Positions 35,455 through 44,169 of a stretch of 64,000 bases of DNA are shown here, in pieces. Position numbers and translations under genes: made by a program. Position 1 is the first letter of the stretch, and every line of letters starts with the position of its first letter. Location: assembly GCF_003991355.1 (NCBI RefSeq), contig NZ_RCSU01000002.1, forward strand, positions 372,001 through 436,000, given 5' to 3'. The notes beneath the pieces were generated by a model that worked only from the letters and a program-made list of their open reading frames with translations, was not told where the DNA came from and searched no databases. Source of the DNA: Pseudoflavitalea rhizosphaerae (lineage in GTDB: Bacteria > Bacteroidota > Bacteroidia > Chitinophagales > Chitinophagaceae).

Positions 35455-38298
35455 TTATGCACTACAGTTACAGCTCTCATTATATTCCTTTGTTTTTTGC
35501 TTATGCTCTTCAATTTTCCTTTGATAATTCTCTAAGTCTTTCTTATAATTCTCTAGCTTGTTAACCCGTTCGCCAATTTCTTTGATTTTCTTCCAGTCGC
35601 TTATACGCCAAATGCTTAATTTATCTCTTTCCCGGTTTAAGTCAAATATTTTTTCATTAGCAGTTTCAATTAATCCAGGTATTCTCATTATGAAATTTAC
35701 ACTAGCAGCAATGTGTGAAGGATGAGAACCTCTGGCAACAGGATTACCAGACTTATCTAAATACAGGTCTTTTTTCCCAGTACTATTAGGGTTATACCTA
35801 TGCCAATGATTTTTTCCTTCCCATCCATTTTCTCCTTGTTTTCCTGGATCCCACCTAATCTTTTCCCCTGTTTCTTGGTTTTGATACTCTTTACTTCCAC
35901 TCTTGTTCCTCGGATCAGTTACGTCATTCCATCCATCACCTAGCTCATCAGGTGAAGAAGGAGGGTTTGACCAATCAATCGCTGATTCAAACTTAAGAGG
36001 TTCTACAGGCAAACTAGGATAAGAAGGATTCAAACTTCCATTTGGAGCAGTAGGCACCTTTGGTATTACAGGAGGAGCAGGAATCGGAATTGATGGTGCT
36101 TTAGGCAACGTTAATGTTGGCCATCTAAATGTTGGCCCTAAATACCGAGGCAATGTTAACTCCAATCCTTCTAGCTCCAAGAACTGAACCACTTTGTTTT
36201 CCGCAAACGCATACGGGCTATTATAGGGATACTGAGACGCAATAGGATCTACACTCAAAAATCGTCCTAACCTTGGATCATGCACACGGTATTTGAAAGA
36301 CACTGAATTTCCTTCTCCCTTTACTTCATTATCATTCTCCTTTCCATTAAACCCGTATCTGTAGTTCCCTAGCGACCATTTCCTACCAGGCATTTGCATA
36401 CCAAAAGCATAATAGTCCGTCACAGAAAGTAGCTCAGCTCTAAAATAGTCATTTATCCCATTATTATCCTGATCAACCGCAATTTTCCTGTCGTTGATAG
36501 TAGCCAGCACATTACCCAGGTGATTGGTTAATTCATAAGTCCGTTCCCCTTCAACAAATGAATTAGGCCCGTTCTGCGGGTATTGCCAGTCATTAATTAC
36601 GGTGATTTCGGGTGTCAATAAGCCCAACCTTTGACTTCCATACAAATGTTGTTCTGCCCAACTTAATGTTCCGCCTTGTCCACCACTACCGGAAGGAGCA
36701 TTGTACTTATAAATTGCCAGGACGTTCCCCTGGGGATCACGAACATAATAAGATCGTTTTTCAGCATTGTTTGAACTCTTCCAGACTCTGTTTCCTGTTG
36801 CGTCATATTCGTATTGAATTACATTATTAGCTTTCTGAATGCTATTAATCTTTCCATACGGAGTCCATTTAACTTTTTGAAGTCCTTCAAAAACATCACT
36901 GATCAGATTGCCAATTTTATCATAAGCATAATTATCAACTGGCTGATCATCGATATCAACGTCAAAGGCCGAAGCCAAAACTTCATCGCCTACATGCCTG
37001 AGTTTATTATTCAATAAATTTCCCTTCGCATCTTTGTTATAATGATATGCAAGATCATCCATTTGTGTTGCGCCGTAACTATTGCGAAGGAAACTGAGAA
37101 TATTCCCATTGGCATCGTAGGTGATTGCTTCTTTGTAATCATCAGTTTCACTTGTCTTATTCCATATTGACCCATGTTCTGTTGGCAATCCCGTATGCTG
37201 ACGCATGGTCAACAGCCTGTTCAATTGATCATACCGATAAGTATATCCTTTGGCGGCACCAAGGATTTCCGGCGCCATATGCACGGTTGAATTGCTGATA
37301 TTGCCATTGTATAAAGGCGCTCCGGTTCCTGCATATGGCGTTTGAGCAGGGAAAACCTCAGGCTCGAATTTTCTTGAAATTGCATTTGCGTCTTCCCCTC
37401 CTATTGGAACATAATCGCCATTGAAATACCCAAGTGTAAATGCCAGCTCATCCCGACTGAAGTTTTTCGCAGCGGAGACTGTGGTACCATCTCCTCCCAT
37501 ATCTTCTCCTGGAATCAGATCCTTTCCATTGATGGCTTTCAACCATCCACTCAATGTATAGGCATAATCGATACCCTGCACTTCATTTTTACCCAACTCT
37601 ACTCTGGCAAGTGACCCATGCAGGTAATATGAATACCTGGCTTCGAGATTCCAGGTGCCGCCATCCCTGCTTGTCAATGCCTCTTTAATCCTATTATCTG
37701 CATCATATTCATATTTATAAAAGAACTGATCTCCCTTATCTTTCTGATAGGTAAGCATATTCACCTTGCCGCTGACCAGATCGAAATCATATTCCAGCTT
37801 TTTAATTCCAGTTGTATTATCGAGAGCTTTCAACTCGCCGATTTCCTGGTAGACAGTTTTGGCATTCCCAGAAATATCATAAGAAAAATAAGTTGCGTTT
37901 ATTTTCTGCTCAGCTCTGGTTTCCCTGAAAATGCTTGCGGACACTCTATGCCGGAGGTTTTCCAATATGGCTCCTGCAGGGGCCTCAACAGGGACAGCAT
38001 CATATACTGTTTGAGTAAGAGACCTGTCTGTACCCTGAGCATACCAGTTAGAAAGTTCTGTTTGATTGGAAAGATTGATAGTCGTAATATCAATTCCGGC
38101 AGTCTTCTCTCCTACCTCCCCGATCCTGCCCAAGGCATCATACTTTGTGAAAGAATATCTGTTAACTGGATCTGCAGGATCGGTCGGCACCTTTTGCTCA
38201 CTGTTCTGTGAAGCCACTATCCTGCTTAATTTATCATACCAAAACTCCGAAGTGCCACCATCAGGAGAAACCTGTTTAATTACCTTATTCCAGATCAT
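35455..38298 (-). CDS. RHS-repeat polymorphic toxin, N-terminally truncated
   Basis: A 947-residue open frame with YD/RHS repeats (e.g. YDKLSRIVASQNSE; YDANGNILSFLRN; YEYDATGNRVWKSS) and the RHS core near residues 665-690 (RVHDPRLGRFLSVDPIASQY). A unique C-terminal tip follows (~720-947). The tip has a proline-rich linker, then DPRNKSGSKEYQNQETGEKI and GWEGKNHWHRYNPN and ends in a charged helical tail; its toxin class is unknown to me. There is no signal peptide or N-terminal domain: the start MIWNKVIKQVSPDGG lies inside an RHS repeat, and upstream LamG pieces are out of frame. A full-length exported toxin is therefore unlikely unless recombined. Confidence 0.8.
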   Translation of the reverse strand: MIWNKVIKQVSPDGGTSEFWYDKLSRIVASQNSEQKVPTDPADPVNRYSFTKYDALGRIGEVGEKTAGIDITTINLSNQTELSNWYAQGTDRSLTQTVYDAVPVEAPAGAILENLRHRVSASIFRETRAEQKINATYFSYDISGNAKTVYQEIGELKALDNTTGIKKLEYDFDLVSGKVNMLTYQKDKGDQFFYKYEYDADNRIKEALTSRDGGTWNLEARYSYYLHGSLARVELGKNEVQGIDYAYTLSGWLKAINGKDLIPGEDMGGDGTTVSAAKNFSRDELAFTLGYFNGDYVPIGGEDANAISRKFEPEVFPAQTPYAGTGAPLYNGNISNSTVHMAPEILGAAKGYTYRYDQLNRLLTMRQHTGLPTEHGSIWNKTSETDDYKEAITYDANGNILSFLRNSYGATQMDDLAYHYNKDAKGNLLNNKLRHVGDEVLASAFDVDIDDQPVDNYAYDKIGNLISDVFEGLQKVKWTPYGKINSIQKANNVIQYEYDATGNRVWKSSNNAEKRSYYVRDPQGNVLAIYKYNAPSGSGGQGGTLSWAEQHLYGSQRLGLLTPEITVINDWQYPQNGPNSFVEGERTYELTNHLGNVLATINDRKIAVDQDNNGINDYFRAELLSVTDYYAFGMQMPGRKWSLGNYRYGFNGKENDNEVKGEGNSVSFKYRVHDPRLGRFLSVDPIASQYPYNSPYAFAENKVVQFLELEGLELTLPRYLGPTFRWPTLTLPKAPSIPIPAPPVIPKVPTAPNGSLNPSYPSLPVEPLKFESAIDWSNPPSSPDELGDGWNDVTDPRNKSGSKEYQNQETGEKIRWDPGKQGENGWEGKNHWHRYNPNSTGKKDLYLDKSGNPVARGSHPSHIAASVNFIMRIPGLIETANEKIFDLNRERDKLSIWRISDWKKIKEIGERVNKLENYKKDLENYQRKIEEHKQKTKEYNESCNCSA

Positions 38299-38660
38299 CT
38301 TCCGGAACCGTAGGCCCAGGAGCTATTTCCCAAGAGAATGGATAAGCTGGAGCACTTGTAGAATTGCTCAATGTAAGTTTCTTACCATCGAGATAAACAG
38401 TCCATTCAGCAGCTGTAAAATCAGTTGATTGAGCTACCAGATGACTCCAGGTCTGAAGTGGGATATGATCATGAATAGCTGCCTGGAACATATATTGTCC
38501 ATTCGAAGTTACCAACTTGCCTGTCTGTAGTATTTTCTCCTGAATATAACCACATTTCAATCGACTTACTCGTCTGTGCATTCCAGAGATTACCAATGCT
38601 GGTTAGAGTAGCGAGCTTGTCAGTTGTAGTTGGAACTCCAGTACCGTCAACTGGCAAAAA
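38285..38660 (-). pseudogene. Broken LamG domain of the Rhs protein
   Basis: Two leftward frames carry adjoining parts of a concanavalin-like LamG domain. LATLTSIGNLWNAQTSKSIE plus MWLYSGENTTDRQ (from 38657) shifts into KLVTSNGQYMFQAAIHDH plus WSHLVAQ and TAAEWTVYLDGKKLTLSN, ending DDLE at 38285. The latter overlaps the Rhs frame by 14 bp in a different phase. Two frameshifts thus separate one former LamG-RHS reading frame. A stop directly precedes the first piece at a T7 run, and no further homology is seen beyond about 38665. Confidence 0.65.
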
Positions 38661-38987
38661 AATTCAGCTTGTGTTTTTAACAATTTTCAAACAGCAATAG
38701 AATCTTTTGAGTGACGCTAAGTATTTCTGCTTAGTATCAAGGGCATGAAAAGAAGAAATCACGTATTGTGCAAAATTCATTCTCCTATGCAGCTCCCGAT
38801 TATCCATCAAAATTTTCATCCTGTAAAAACGAATGGAAAGCTTAAACAAAAACATGTTCTATCAACGCTGTAACAGAAACCCGCAACCCCTTATTGCTAC
38901 TACATTTTAACAACATCCGCTTATTCTTTCCTGTAAATTTATTCGTAGATTACAATCCATTTCCTTAATCATTAAAACCATTGTTCT
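38661..38987. other. AT-rich gap of 327 bp beyond the Rhs breakpoint
   Basis: This stretch separates the broken Rhs gene from the rightward gene at 38988. The single 63-codon open frame on the minus strand has no protein character. I see no terminator or dyad. It probably holds the junction where the 5' part of the Rhs gene was lost and the promoter of the next gene. Confidence 0.4.
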
Positions 38988-39803
38988 ATGGCTATCCAAT
39001 CAGGCAAGATCCGCTTCACCGGCAGCATTGGTGATTTGATCGGCTACTATCGCAAAGGGGTACACTGTTTACGCAGCAGGCCATTGGAGGTGAAACAGAC
39101 AGCCAATACGAAGCAGGCAGCTCACCGGTTTGGTATCGCCAGCAGAACGGGTAAAATGATAAGGCAGGCTTTCTCTCCTTACCTCTCAGGAAAACATGAT
39201 GGAGATTGGGGTAACCGGCTCAATAAAATTCTGATTGGCCCGGGAATCGAAAAGCTTAAAGGCTATCGCTTCAATCAGCAGGCAGGTATTGCACAATTCC
39301 TGCAATCACCGGTATTGGGGCCGGATAATATCCTCCGCATTCCACAACTTCACAAGCCAGGTCACCGGAAGATCACTCATATAGAGATCAAAGTTATTGC
39401 AATCAGACTGGATACGGTTTCCGGACAGGTGACCAATACCGTTAGCCACAATTATATGCATGATCTGAAAAAAGAATTCAGAGGAATAGAATTCGATACC
39501 TCAGTCCCGGGTAATGGCACATTGATGATTGCCCTGCAGGTGAATCCTTACCAGCAAGCACTACCGCTCTACGACAAACGCTATCTTGCTACAGACCTGA
39601 TAGCCGTATCAATGCCACCTGCACAAACAATCAGCAAGAAAAAGCGAAAACAAAAATCAGGGAAGCAGGCAACGTCCAAACCAACAATCCACCGGAAAGA
39701 AACAAAAACAACACAGCGCTTACCTGCTAAAGACCTGGTAAAGCCTGGTGCTCCAGGCAAACTTCACAATCACCCATCCCATTTGAAAAAGCAAAAAGAA
39801 TAA
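38988..39803 (+). CDS. Basic protein of unknown function
   Basis: A 271-residue protein that starts MAIQSGKIRFTGSIGDLIGY with YRKGVHCLRSRPLEVKQTAN, an opening I have seen in small Bacteroidota proteins of unknown function. The middle (residues ~100-210) looks like a beta-sandwich (KITHIEIKVIAIRLDTVSGQ; GTLMIALQVNPYQQAL). The last ~60 residues are a low-complexity lysine-rich tail (SKKKRKQKSGKQATSKPTIH), which suggests binding to nucleic acid or to the cell envelope. No signal peptide is visible. It is isolated between the Rhs remnant and repeat copy 4. Confidence 0.6.
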   Translation: MAIQSGKIRFTGSIGDLIGYYRKGVHCLRSRPLEVKQTANTKQAAHRFGIASRTGKMIRQAFSPYLSGKHDGDWGNRLNKILIGPGIEKLKGYRFNQQAGIAQFLQSPVLGPDNILRIPQLHKPGHRKITHIEIKVIAIRLDTVSGQVTNTVSHNYMHDLKKEFRGIEFDTSVPGNGTLMIALQVNPYQQALPLYDKRYLATDLIAVSMPPAQTISKKKRKQKSGKQATSKPTIHRKETKTTQRLPAKDLVKPGAPGKLHNHPSHLKKQKE

Positions 39804-40148
39804 TAAAGCCCTGAGTTCCCTGGCAATATTTTTGATGCTATTTTTCGATAACAGACTTCTGAGCAATAGCTCCAGGCTGCTCATTGTCTTTCTCCGTGTT
39901 TTTGGATGATTTCTTTCCAAAATTCCATCTTCCTGTATCAGCTCTCAACATACAAACCGCGTAAACGCATATTTCATGCTATTAATAGCCGTATGATTCA
40001 GCTACCTTCTACTTATCAGCAACAGACCACCTCTTCACCGGCTAAACTCAGGATCAAGTCCACCTTTTCTCTACCTATTTCCTGACAATATTCATAATGT
40101 ACTTAGTATGAGCTCCCAGTGTTCCCGCTTAGATAGCACTTAGACAAT
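39804..40148. other. Gene-free stretch of 345 bp
   Basis: No open frame with protein character, no terminator and no dyad was found between the end of the basic protein gene and the start of repeat copy 4. The stretch is AT-rich, like the accessory DNA on its left. Confidence 0.4.
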
Positions 40149-40325
40149 GGGGCTGACTATAAAGCTTCCCTCTTAGAATTTCGGGGAGCCCACTCGCTCG
40201 CCTCCCGGCGAGTGAGTTTTGTTTAGTCGCCTCCGGCGACGCGGTGTTCGCCGGAGGCGAACAAATAGAAGTCACTCGCCGGGAGGCGAGCGACTGCCAG
40301 CTCTCTGCCTTTTTGGTCGGTCCCC
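40149..40325. repeat. Dispersed multi-hairpin palindromic repeat, copy 4 (most complete)
   Basis: At 177 bp this copy keeps both termini: GGGGCTGACTATAAAGC on the left and CCTTTTTGGTCGGTCCCC on the right, which are imperfect inverted repeats. The forward centre is GTCGCCTCCGGCGAC-GCGGTG-TTCGCCGGAGGCGAA. The outer arms are CTCGCTCGCCTCCCGGCGAG and CTCGCCGGGAGGCGAGCGAC. The base triplet AAT flanks both ends directly (40146-40148 and 40326-40328), as a short target duplication would. It ends 12 bp from the stop of the leftward TlpA gene. Confidence 0.88.
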
Positions 40326-40336
40326 AATCCTGTAAC

Positions 40337-41521
40337 TCACGCTCCCATCAGTTCCTTCAGCTTCGCATCGAGCTCCTCTTTAGATGGGTTGTGCAGAATG
40401 ATCTTGCCTGCTTTATCCAGCAAAATATAACAAGGCAAATATGGTGTCATGTACATTGTTCCCACCCGTGAAGGCATGAACTTCTCCGGAAACTCATCAG
40501 CTACCTGCAACCAGGGCATCTTTTCTTCATCGAGTGCTTTGAACCAATCAGACCAGCGACTATCATTGGTGATGCCTACTATTTCAAAACCTTTTGGCTG
40601 ATATTTCGCATAGGCTTCTTTCCAGTGTGGAATGGCTTTGCGACAAGGCACACACCAACTGGCCCAGAAATCGAGCATTACGTATTTGCCGCGCAGTGAA
40701 GACAAAGTGAACTGAGAACTGTCTCTTTTCAACAATGTAAAGTCAGGCGCCAGTTTGCCAGGCAGCAGTCCCTTCTTTCTTTCCAGGTCTTTAGACAGAC
40801 TTTTGAAATAAACAGTGGATTGCGCAGGACCGCTATATTTTGAAATGGCTGATTCCAGATCAGCTGCAGTCATTGCTTCGTTGTACCTGTAATAATCGAA
40901 TAGCAGGTATACGCTGGCAGCAGTAGTTGGGCTGGCGGTTGCAAAGCTATCGATGATCCTCTTCCTGGCAGCCATAGACAGATCACTAATGGAATCCAGC
41001 TGTTGCTTGATCTTATAACCTTCTTCTTTATTGGGAGCATTCTGGTATGCTTTTCCCAACTCAGCCTGGATAGCCTCATATTGTTTCAGTCCCGGATTGT
41101 TCTGGAAAGCCATATATTGATCATGATTAGCAGAGCCTGTTATCGTGAAATCCTTCAGCATAGCTCCTTTCGCGCCACCGTAAGCAAGATAATCATAATG
41201 CTGTGCGCCGGTAGTATCTGCCTTGATGATAATATTACTGTTTTCAAGAAAAAAGGAAAGTCCCCAGTTGCCTTCCCCGATTGTTATGGAAACCATCTCA
41301 GGGGCCGGGACCGTACCTTTCATGTGGAATGCGCCATTAGTCAGCGGTACGCTGTCCAGCACTTTACTGGAGCGGGTCTCTTCATCATAGGAAGTCAGTT
41401 TAACCAAACCGGTATCAACGCCTTTTATGTTCCCTTCGATGCTGTACCCCCGGGATTGTTTTGTTTCGCCGCAACTGGCCGCCAGCGCAGCCAGACAGAA
41501 AAGATAAAGCTGAGTTTTCAT
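40337..41521 (-). CDS. TlpA-like thioredoxin lipoprotein with DUF4369-type domain 1
   Basis: A 394-residue periplasm-facing lipoprotein. The signal peptide ends in a lipobox (ALAASCGETK, Cys near residue 16). Residues ~25-125 form a DUF4369-like beta domain (YSIEGNIKGVDTGLVKLTSY), then a helical linker, and a C-terminal TlpA/AhpC-type thioredoxin fold follows from ~250 with the active site FWASWCVPCRKAIP (Cys290, Cys293). It probably reduces disulfides or supports c-type cytochrome or cell-envelope maturation. The start MKTQLYLF was preferred to 41578, because only this places the lipoprotein signal at the N-terminus. Confidence 0.88.
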   Translation of the reverse strand: MKTQLYLFCLAALAASCGETKQSRGYSIEGNIKGVDTGLVKLTSYDEETRSSKVLDSVPLTNGAFHMKGTVPAPEMVSITIGEGNWGLSFFLENSNIIIKADTTGAQHYDYLAYGGAKGAMLKDFTITGSANHDQYMAFQNNPGLKQYEAIQAELGKAYQNAPNKEEGYKIKQQLDSISDLSMAARKRIIDSFATASPTTAASVYLLFDYYRYNEAMTAADLESAISKYSGPAQSTVYFKSLSKDLERKKGLLPGKLAPDFTLLKRDSSQFTLSSLRGKYVMLDFWASWCVPCRKAIPHWKEAYAKYQPKGFEIVGITNDSRWSDWFKALDEEKMPWLQVADEFPEKFMPSRVGTMYMTPYLPCYILLDKAGKIILHNPSKEELDAKLKELMGA

Positions 41522-41763
41522 ACTGCTGATTGTTTCGTTTTTTGTAGCAATTTCATTTTTATTATTTCTCCCCGGCATGGATGTACGAAGTGCTTAACAG
41601 CCGGATTCAATATAGTAACCGCTCGCATGGAAAAGGACTATCCGGATTTTCAGAAACAGTCGATTTTTCATTTACATTAACAACTCACATACAGAAAATT
41701 ATCCTGATGATTTTAATGCGCACTACCTGATACTAATATTTTTAGTAATTTACATTGCTGATT

Positions 41764-42180
41764 ATGGCGGTAGAATTGGAAGAAATCGCATTGTTCGGCT
41801 TCTTCAAGCTGAATAACCGGACAATACTGATCCAGGAAAATGATCTTGTAAATATTACAAAGCTTGCCAATGACCTAACCCCTATCCTCATTGACTCGCA
41901 AAAGCTGCAACGACTGGGTTTTCTCCGGCATCCGAATGGGATCTATTACCGGCAACAGGGTCCTGTTGAGTTCCTGCTTCGTCCTTTGAAAAATGGACAT
42001 TGGGAATTCAGTATCGATGAGAGCAAAAGGATCAGGCTACTTACTTACATTCATCAATTACAAAGATTGTGGTTTGCATTGTTTGATGATCATCTTTTTA
42101 TTCCACCACAGAGGTTAACGGGGAAGACAAAAAATAATTTGATAAACGCAGAATCGCAAAAGAAATCCCAATCAAAATAA
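41764..42180 (+). CDS. Small protein of unknown function, phage- or island-associated type
   Basis: A 138-residue protein starting MAVELEEIALFGFFKLNN. It has DLTPILIDSQKLQRLGFLRH, a beta-rich middle (YYRQQGPVEFLLRPL) and YIHQLQRLWFALFDDHL near the end. The pattern of a leading part, LTPxxLxxLGF, then YVHQLQNLYFAL is frequent in short proteins of Bacteroidota mobile DNA; their function is unknown. A TTG codon three positions earlier (41755) also opens the frame. It stands alone in an AT-rich stretch beside the XRE/ImmA locus. Confidence 0.6.
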   Translation: MAVELEEIALFGFFKLNNRTILIQENDLVNITKLANDLTPILIDSQKLQRLGFLRHPNGIYYRQQGPVEFLLRPLKNGHWEFSIDESKRIRLLTYIHQLQRLWFALFDDHLFIPPQRLTGKTKNNLINAESQKKSQSK

Positions 42181-42244
42181 ATAAACAATTGAATATTCTC
42201 CATCAATTAAATATGCTTCAGGAAAATGAGTACAAGAGAACTGT

Positions 42245-42817
42245 TTATTCATTTGAATCCTGCTCGCGCATTGTGCGCATCGCATTTGCAAACCGAAGTA
42301 CTGTACTATCATATAGCTCATGGCCGTACCCGTGTTTTTCATTAAGATCGTACAGCATGTTATACAATTTAAAAGGATTCTGACTTTCAGCCACCCATTT
42401 TACTAACAGGTCTACCATCTCGTTCATTACCGGCTGATAGGTCATGCGTCCATCACTGCCGCGAATACCGTTATTATCGGACTTCTTCTTGCCCAAATTG
42501 AGAAAAACGTTTTTCTCATCATAGATAATATCCCTGGCTTCTTTAAAGCTTTTCCCTTTAGGGAGATAGGTCATCATCACCTTTTGGATGCCCATGTAGT
42601 AAGCGTTGTATTTATCCCGGGGATTTTCAAATTGCTGCCCGATCAACTGTTGGAGTTCGTCTACTTCCTTTAGCTAGTACGTAGAGCTATCAAATTCCAT
42701 TTGAATGCGGTTGTTTTCTTTGGACCGACGGAGCAACTCTTCACGTTCGGATTCATATTGTGCAGCTAACTGAGCACGCAACTCTTCCGGGGTCAATTCT
42801 TTTTTCTCTTCAGATAT
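42245..42817 (-). pseudogene. Inactivated partner gene of the XRE/ImmA regulator
   Basis: Reading leftward from 42817 a continuous frame runs TISEEKKELTPEELRAQLAA and further to IQMEFDSSTY. There it meets an amber codon (42674-42676) and continues in the same frame with LKEVDELQQLIGQQFENPRD to the end (RTMREQDSNE). The expected first codon reads ATA, where ATG followed by TCTGAAGAG would give a normal start right behind the XRE/ImmA stop. Two lesions, a lost start and an in-frame stop, indicate a dead gene of about 190 codons. The intact C-terminal 133 codons could still be translated from an internal start. Function unknown. Confidence 0.6.
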
Positions 42818-42820
42818 GGT

Positions 42821-44029
42821 TTAAATGGTTGAAATGGAGAAATTCTTTTTCAATCTAACTGCAATTTCATGAATTGTATCTTCTTTCCATGTTACTGGTT
42901 GTAACTTTTTCAGAGCAACGTCACTTTTAGGGATTTCATTTTTGAAAGCAGCCCAATAATTCTTGCCTGACAGCTGTTGTTCATAGAATTGATAAGCGTT
43001 GTAGATCAAAGCAGGATGCAAGTTTCGTTGTTGCGCAAAACGCTCAACATGGTACTTGCTATGAATTTGCCGCTTGATATACTCATATTCATCACGGCTG
43101 CAAAAATAATCCATTGCGAAAGCATTGGCATTCTCTTCTATCAGTAAAAGATCAGAACTTCCATCACCTGTCAGGTGAAATTTCCAGCCACTTATTACCT
43201 CCAGATCAAACAATACATGGTGCAACTCGTGCAATAGCGTAGTCCATAATGTAGGATAGCTTTTTCTGAAATCAGTAAGAACGATGCATGGTTTATCATG
43301 AACCAAAAAAGTAGCGCCGCGTACTTGTGTACCCGCTAACAGGTCTTGCGTTATCACGGTTACACCATGAGCGTACAGCGCTTTACACACAGTGAAAAGA
43401 CCGCCATCAACATCCTGACAATAAGGTTTTGCTTTTGCTACTACATCCTTAACTCCCTGCCGGTCAAAAGGATTTGGATTGTTTATCATTTCAAACATCC
43501 GGTAAGCAGCATCGATCCAGAACTTCATCATCTTATCAAAAAACAATCGCTTTGTTTTACTGAATAAAGGAGTTTCCAACCTTTCTTCAAAAGCAGTCAT
43601 TGAATCATAATCGAAAAACTGAAGTATGCGATCTATCGATTCAGTGGGGTCAGCTTTTTTTTCCAATAAACCCGCGGCCGAAAGTTTTTTTATATCGAAA
43701 TGCCTGAGCAAAAAAGTAGCCTTGCGCGAACGATCCAGGGAAGCAATTGTTTCCCCCGATTGCTCCTTCATTACTGCCCCCACTGCTGCTTCAATGCTGA
43801 TACCTAAAAACTCAGCCAGCTTCAATACATGAACAAGATTAGGCTGCCTGGCAGAACCATTCAGAATGTCTTCAAATACATCCTTATCGATAGCCAGCAT
43901 TTTTAATGCATGGGATCTTGAAATTCCATATTCTTCCAATTTTTGCTCGAAAATTGTACGCAGATCAACGATAGAGGAATCTCCTCGAAGTACATTGGAC
44001 AACAACTGATCTATACTGAAATCCGACAT
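42821..44029 (-). CDS. XRE helix-turn-helix/ImmA-IrrE metallopeptidase fusion
   Basis: A 402-residue regulator-protease. The N-terminal XRE-type helix-turn-helix is in residues ~28-85 (YGISRSHALKMLAIDKDVFE; VHVLKLAEFLGISIEAAVGA). The C-terminal ImmA/IrrE domain has a zinc-binding LLHELHHVLFDLE motif and a distal ENANAFAMDYF helix. Proteins of this type cleave or displace repressors, in mobile elements and stress responses. Two AATT-centred palindromes upstream (44034-44049 and 44086-44101) are likely binding sites for its own DNA-binding domain. The downstream partner gene is inactivated. Confidence 0.88.
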   Translation of the reverse strand: MSDFSIDQLLSNVLRGDSSIVDLRTIFEQKLEEYGISRSHALKMLAIDKDVFEDILNGSARQPNLVHVLKLAEFLGISIEAAVGAVMKEQSGETIASLDRSRKATFLLRHFDIKKLSAAGLLEKKADPTESIDRILQFFDYDSMTAFEERLETPLFSKTKRLFFDKMMKFWIDAAYRMFEMINNPNPFDRQGVKDVVAKAKPYCQDVDGGLFTVCKALYAHGVTVITQDLLAGTQVRGATFLVHDKPCIVLTDFRKSYPTLWTTLLHELHHVLFDLEVISGWKFHLTGDGSSDLLLIEENANAFAMDYFCSRDEYEYIKRQIHSKYHVERFAQQRNLHPALIYNAYQFYEQQLSGKNYWAAFKNEIPKSDVALKKLQPVTWKEDTIHEIAVRLKKNFSISTI

Positions 44030-44033
44030 ATTT

Positions 44034-44049
44034 TAGGGTAATTACCCTA
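44034..44049. promoter_or_regulatory. Proximal operator of the XRE/ImmA gene
   Basis: TAGGGTAATTACCCTA is a perfect 16-bp palindrome ending 5 bp ahead of the ATG of the XRE/ImmA gene. A near-copy lies 52 bp upstream, centre to centre, close to five DNA turns. Confidence 0.6.
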
Positions 44050-44085
44050 CTAAATTATACAAAGAAATGCTTCTACACAAAAAAA

Positions 44086-44101
44086 GAGGGTAATTGCCCT
44101 C
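44086..44101. promoter_or_regulatory. Distal operator-like palindrome, also a hairpin with T-run
   Basis: GAGGGTAATTGCCCTC shares GGGTAATTxCCC with the proximal site. It is flanked by A-runs on the left and T-runs on the right (AAAAAGA and TCTTTT), so as RNA it could also act as a bidirectional terminator. A dual role as operator and terminator is possible. Confidence 0.45.
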
Positions 44102-44111
44102 TTTTACGCCA

Positions 44112-44144
44112 CAACAAAAACAAAGGCTGCCTTTTCAGGCAGCC
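44112..44144 (-). terminator. Terminator of the TlpA gene 2
   Basis: Read leftward, GGCTGCCTGAAAAGGCAGCC is an 8-bp stem with a 4-nt loop, followed by TTTGTTTTTG. It lies about 25 bp beyond the stop of the leftward TlpA gene and isolates it from the XRE/ImmA promoter. Confidence 0.75.
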
Positions 44145-44169
44145 CCGTTCCTATAAAAACAAATTCATC

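Noticed and set aside
38664-38855. 63-codon frame upstream of the Rhs remnant
   Set aside because: It is AT-rich, has no similarity to LamG or RHS sequence and is in a region that looks like a breakpoint.
41755-41763. TTG start three codons before the chosen start of the small protein at 41764
   Set aside because: The ATG at 41764 gives a natural start MAVELEE; the added residues LLI carry no support.
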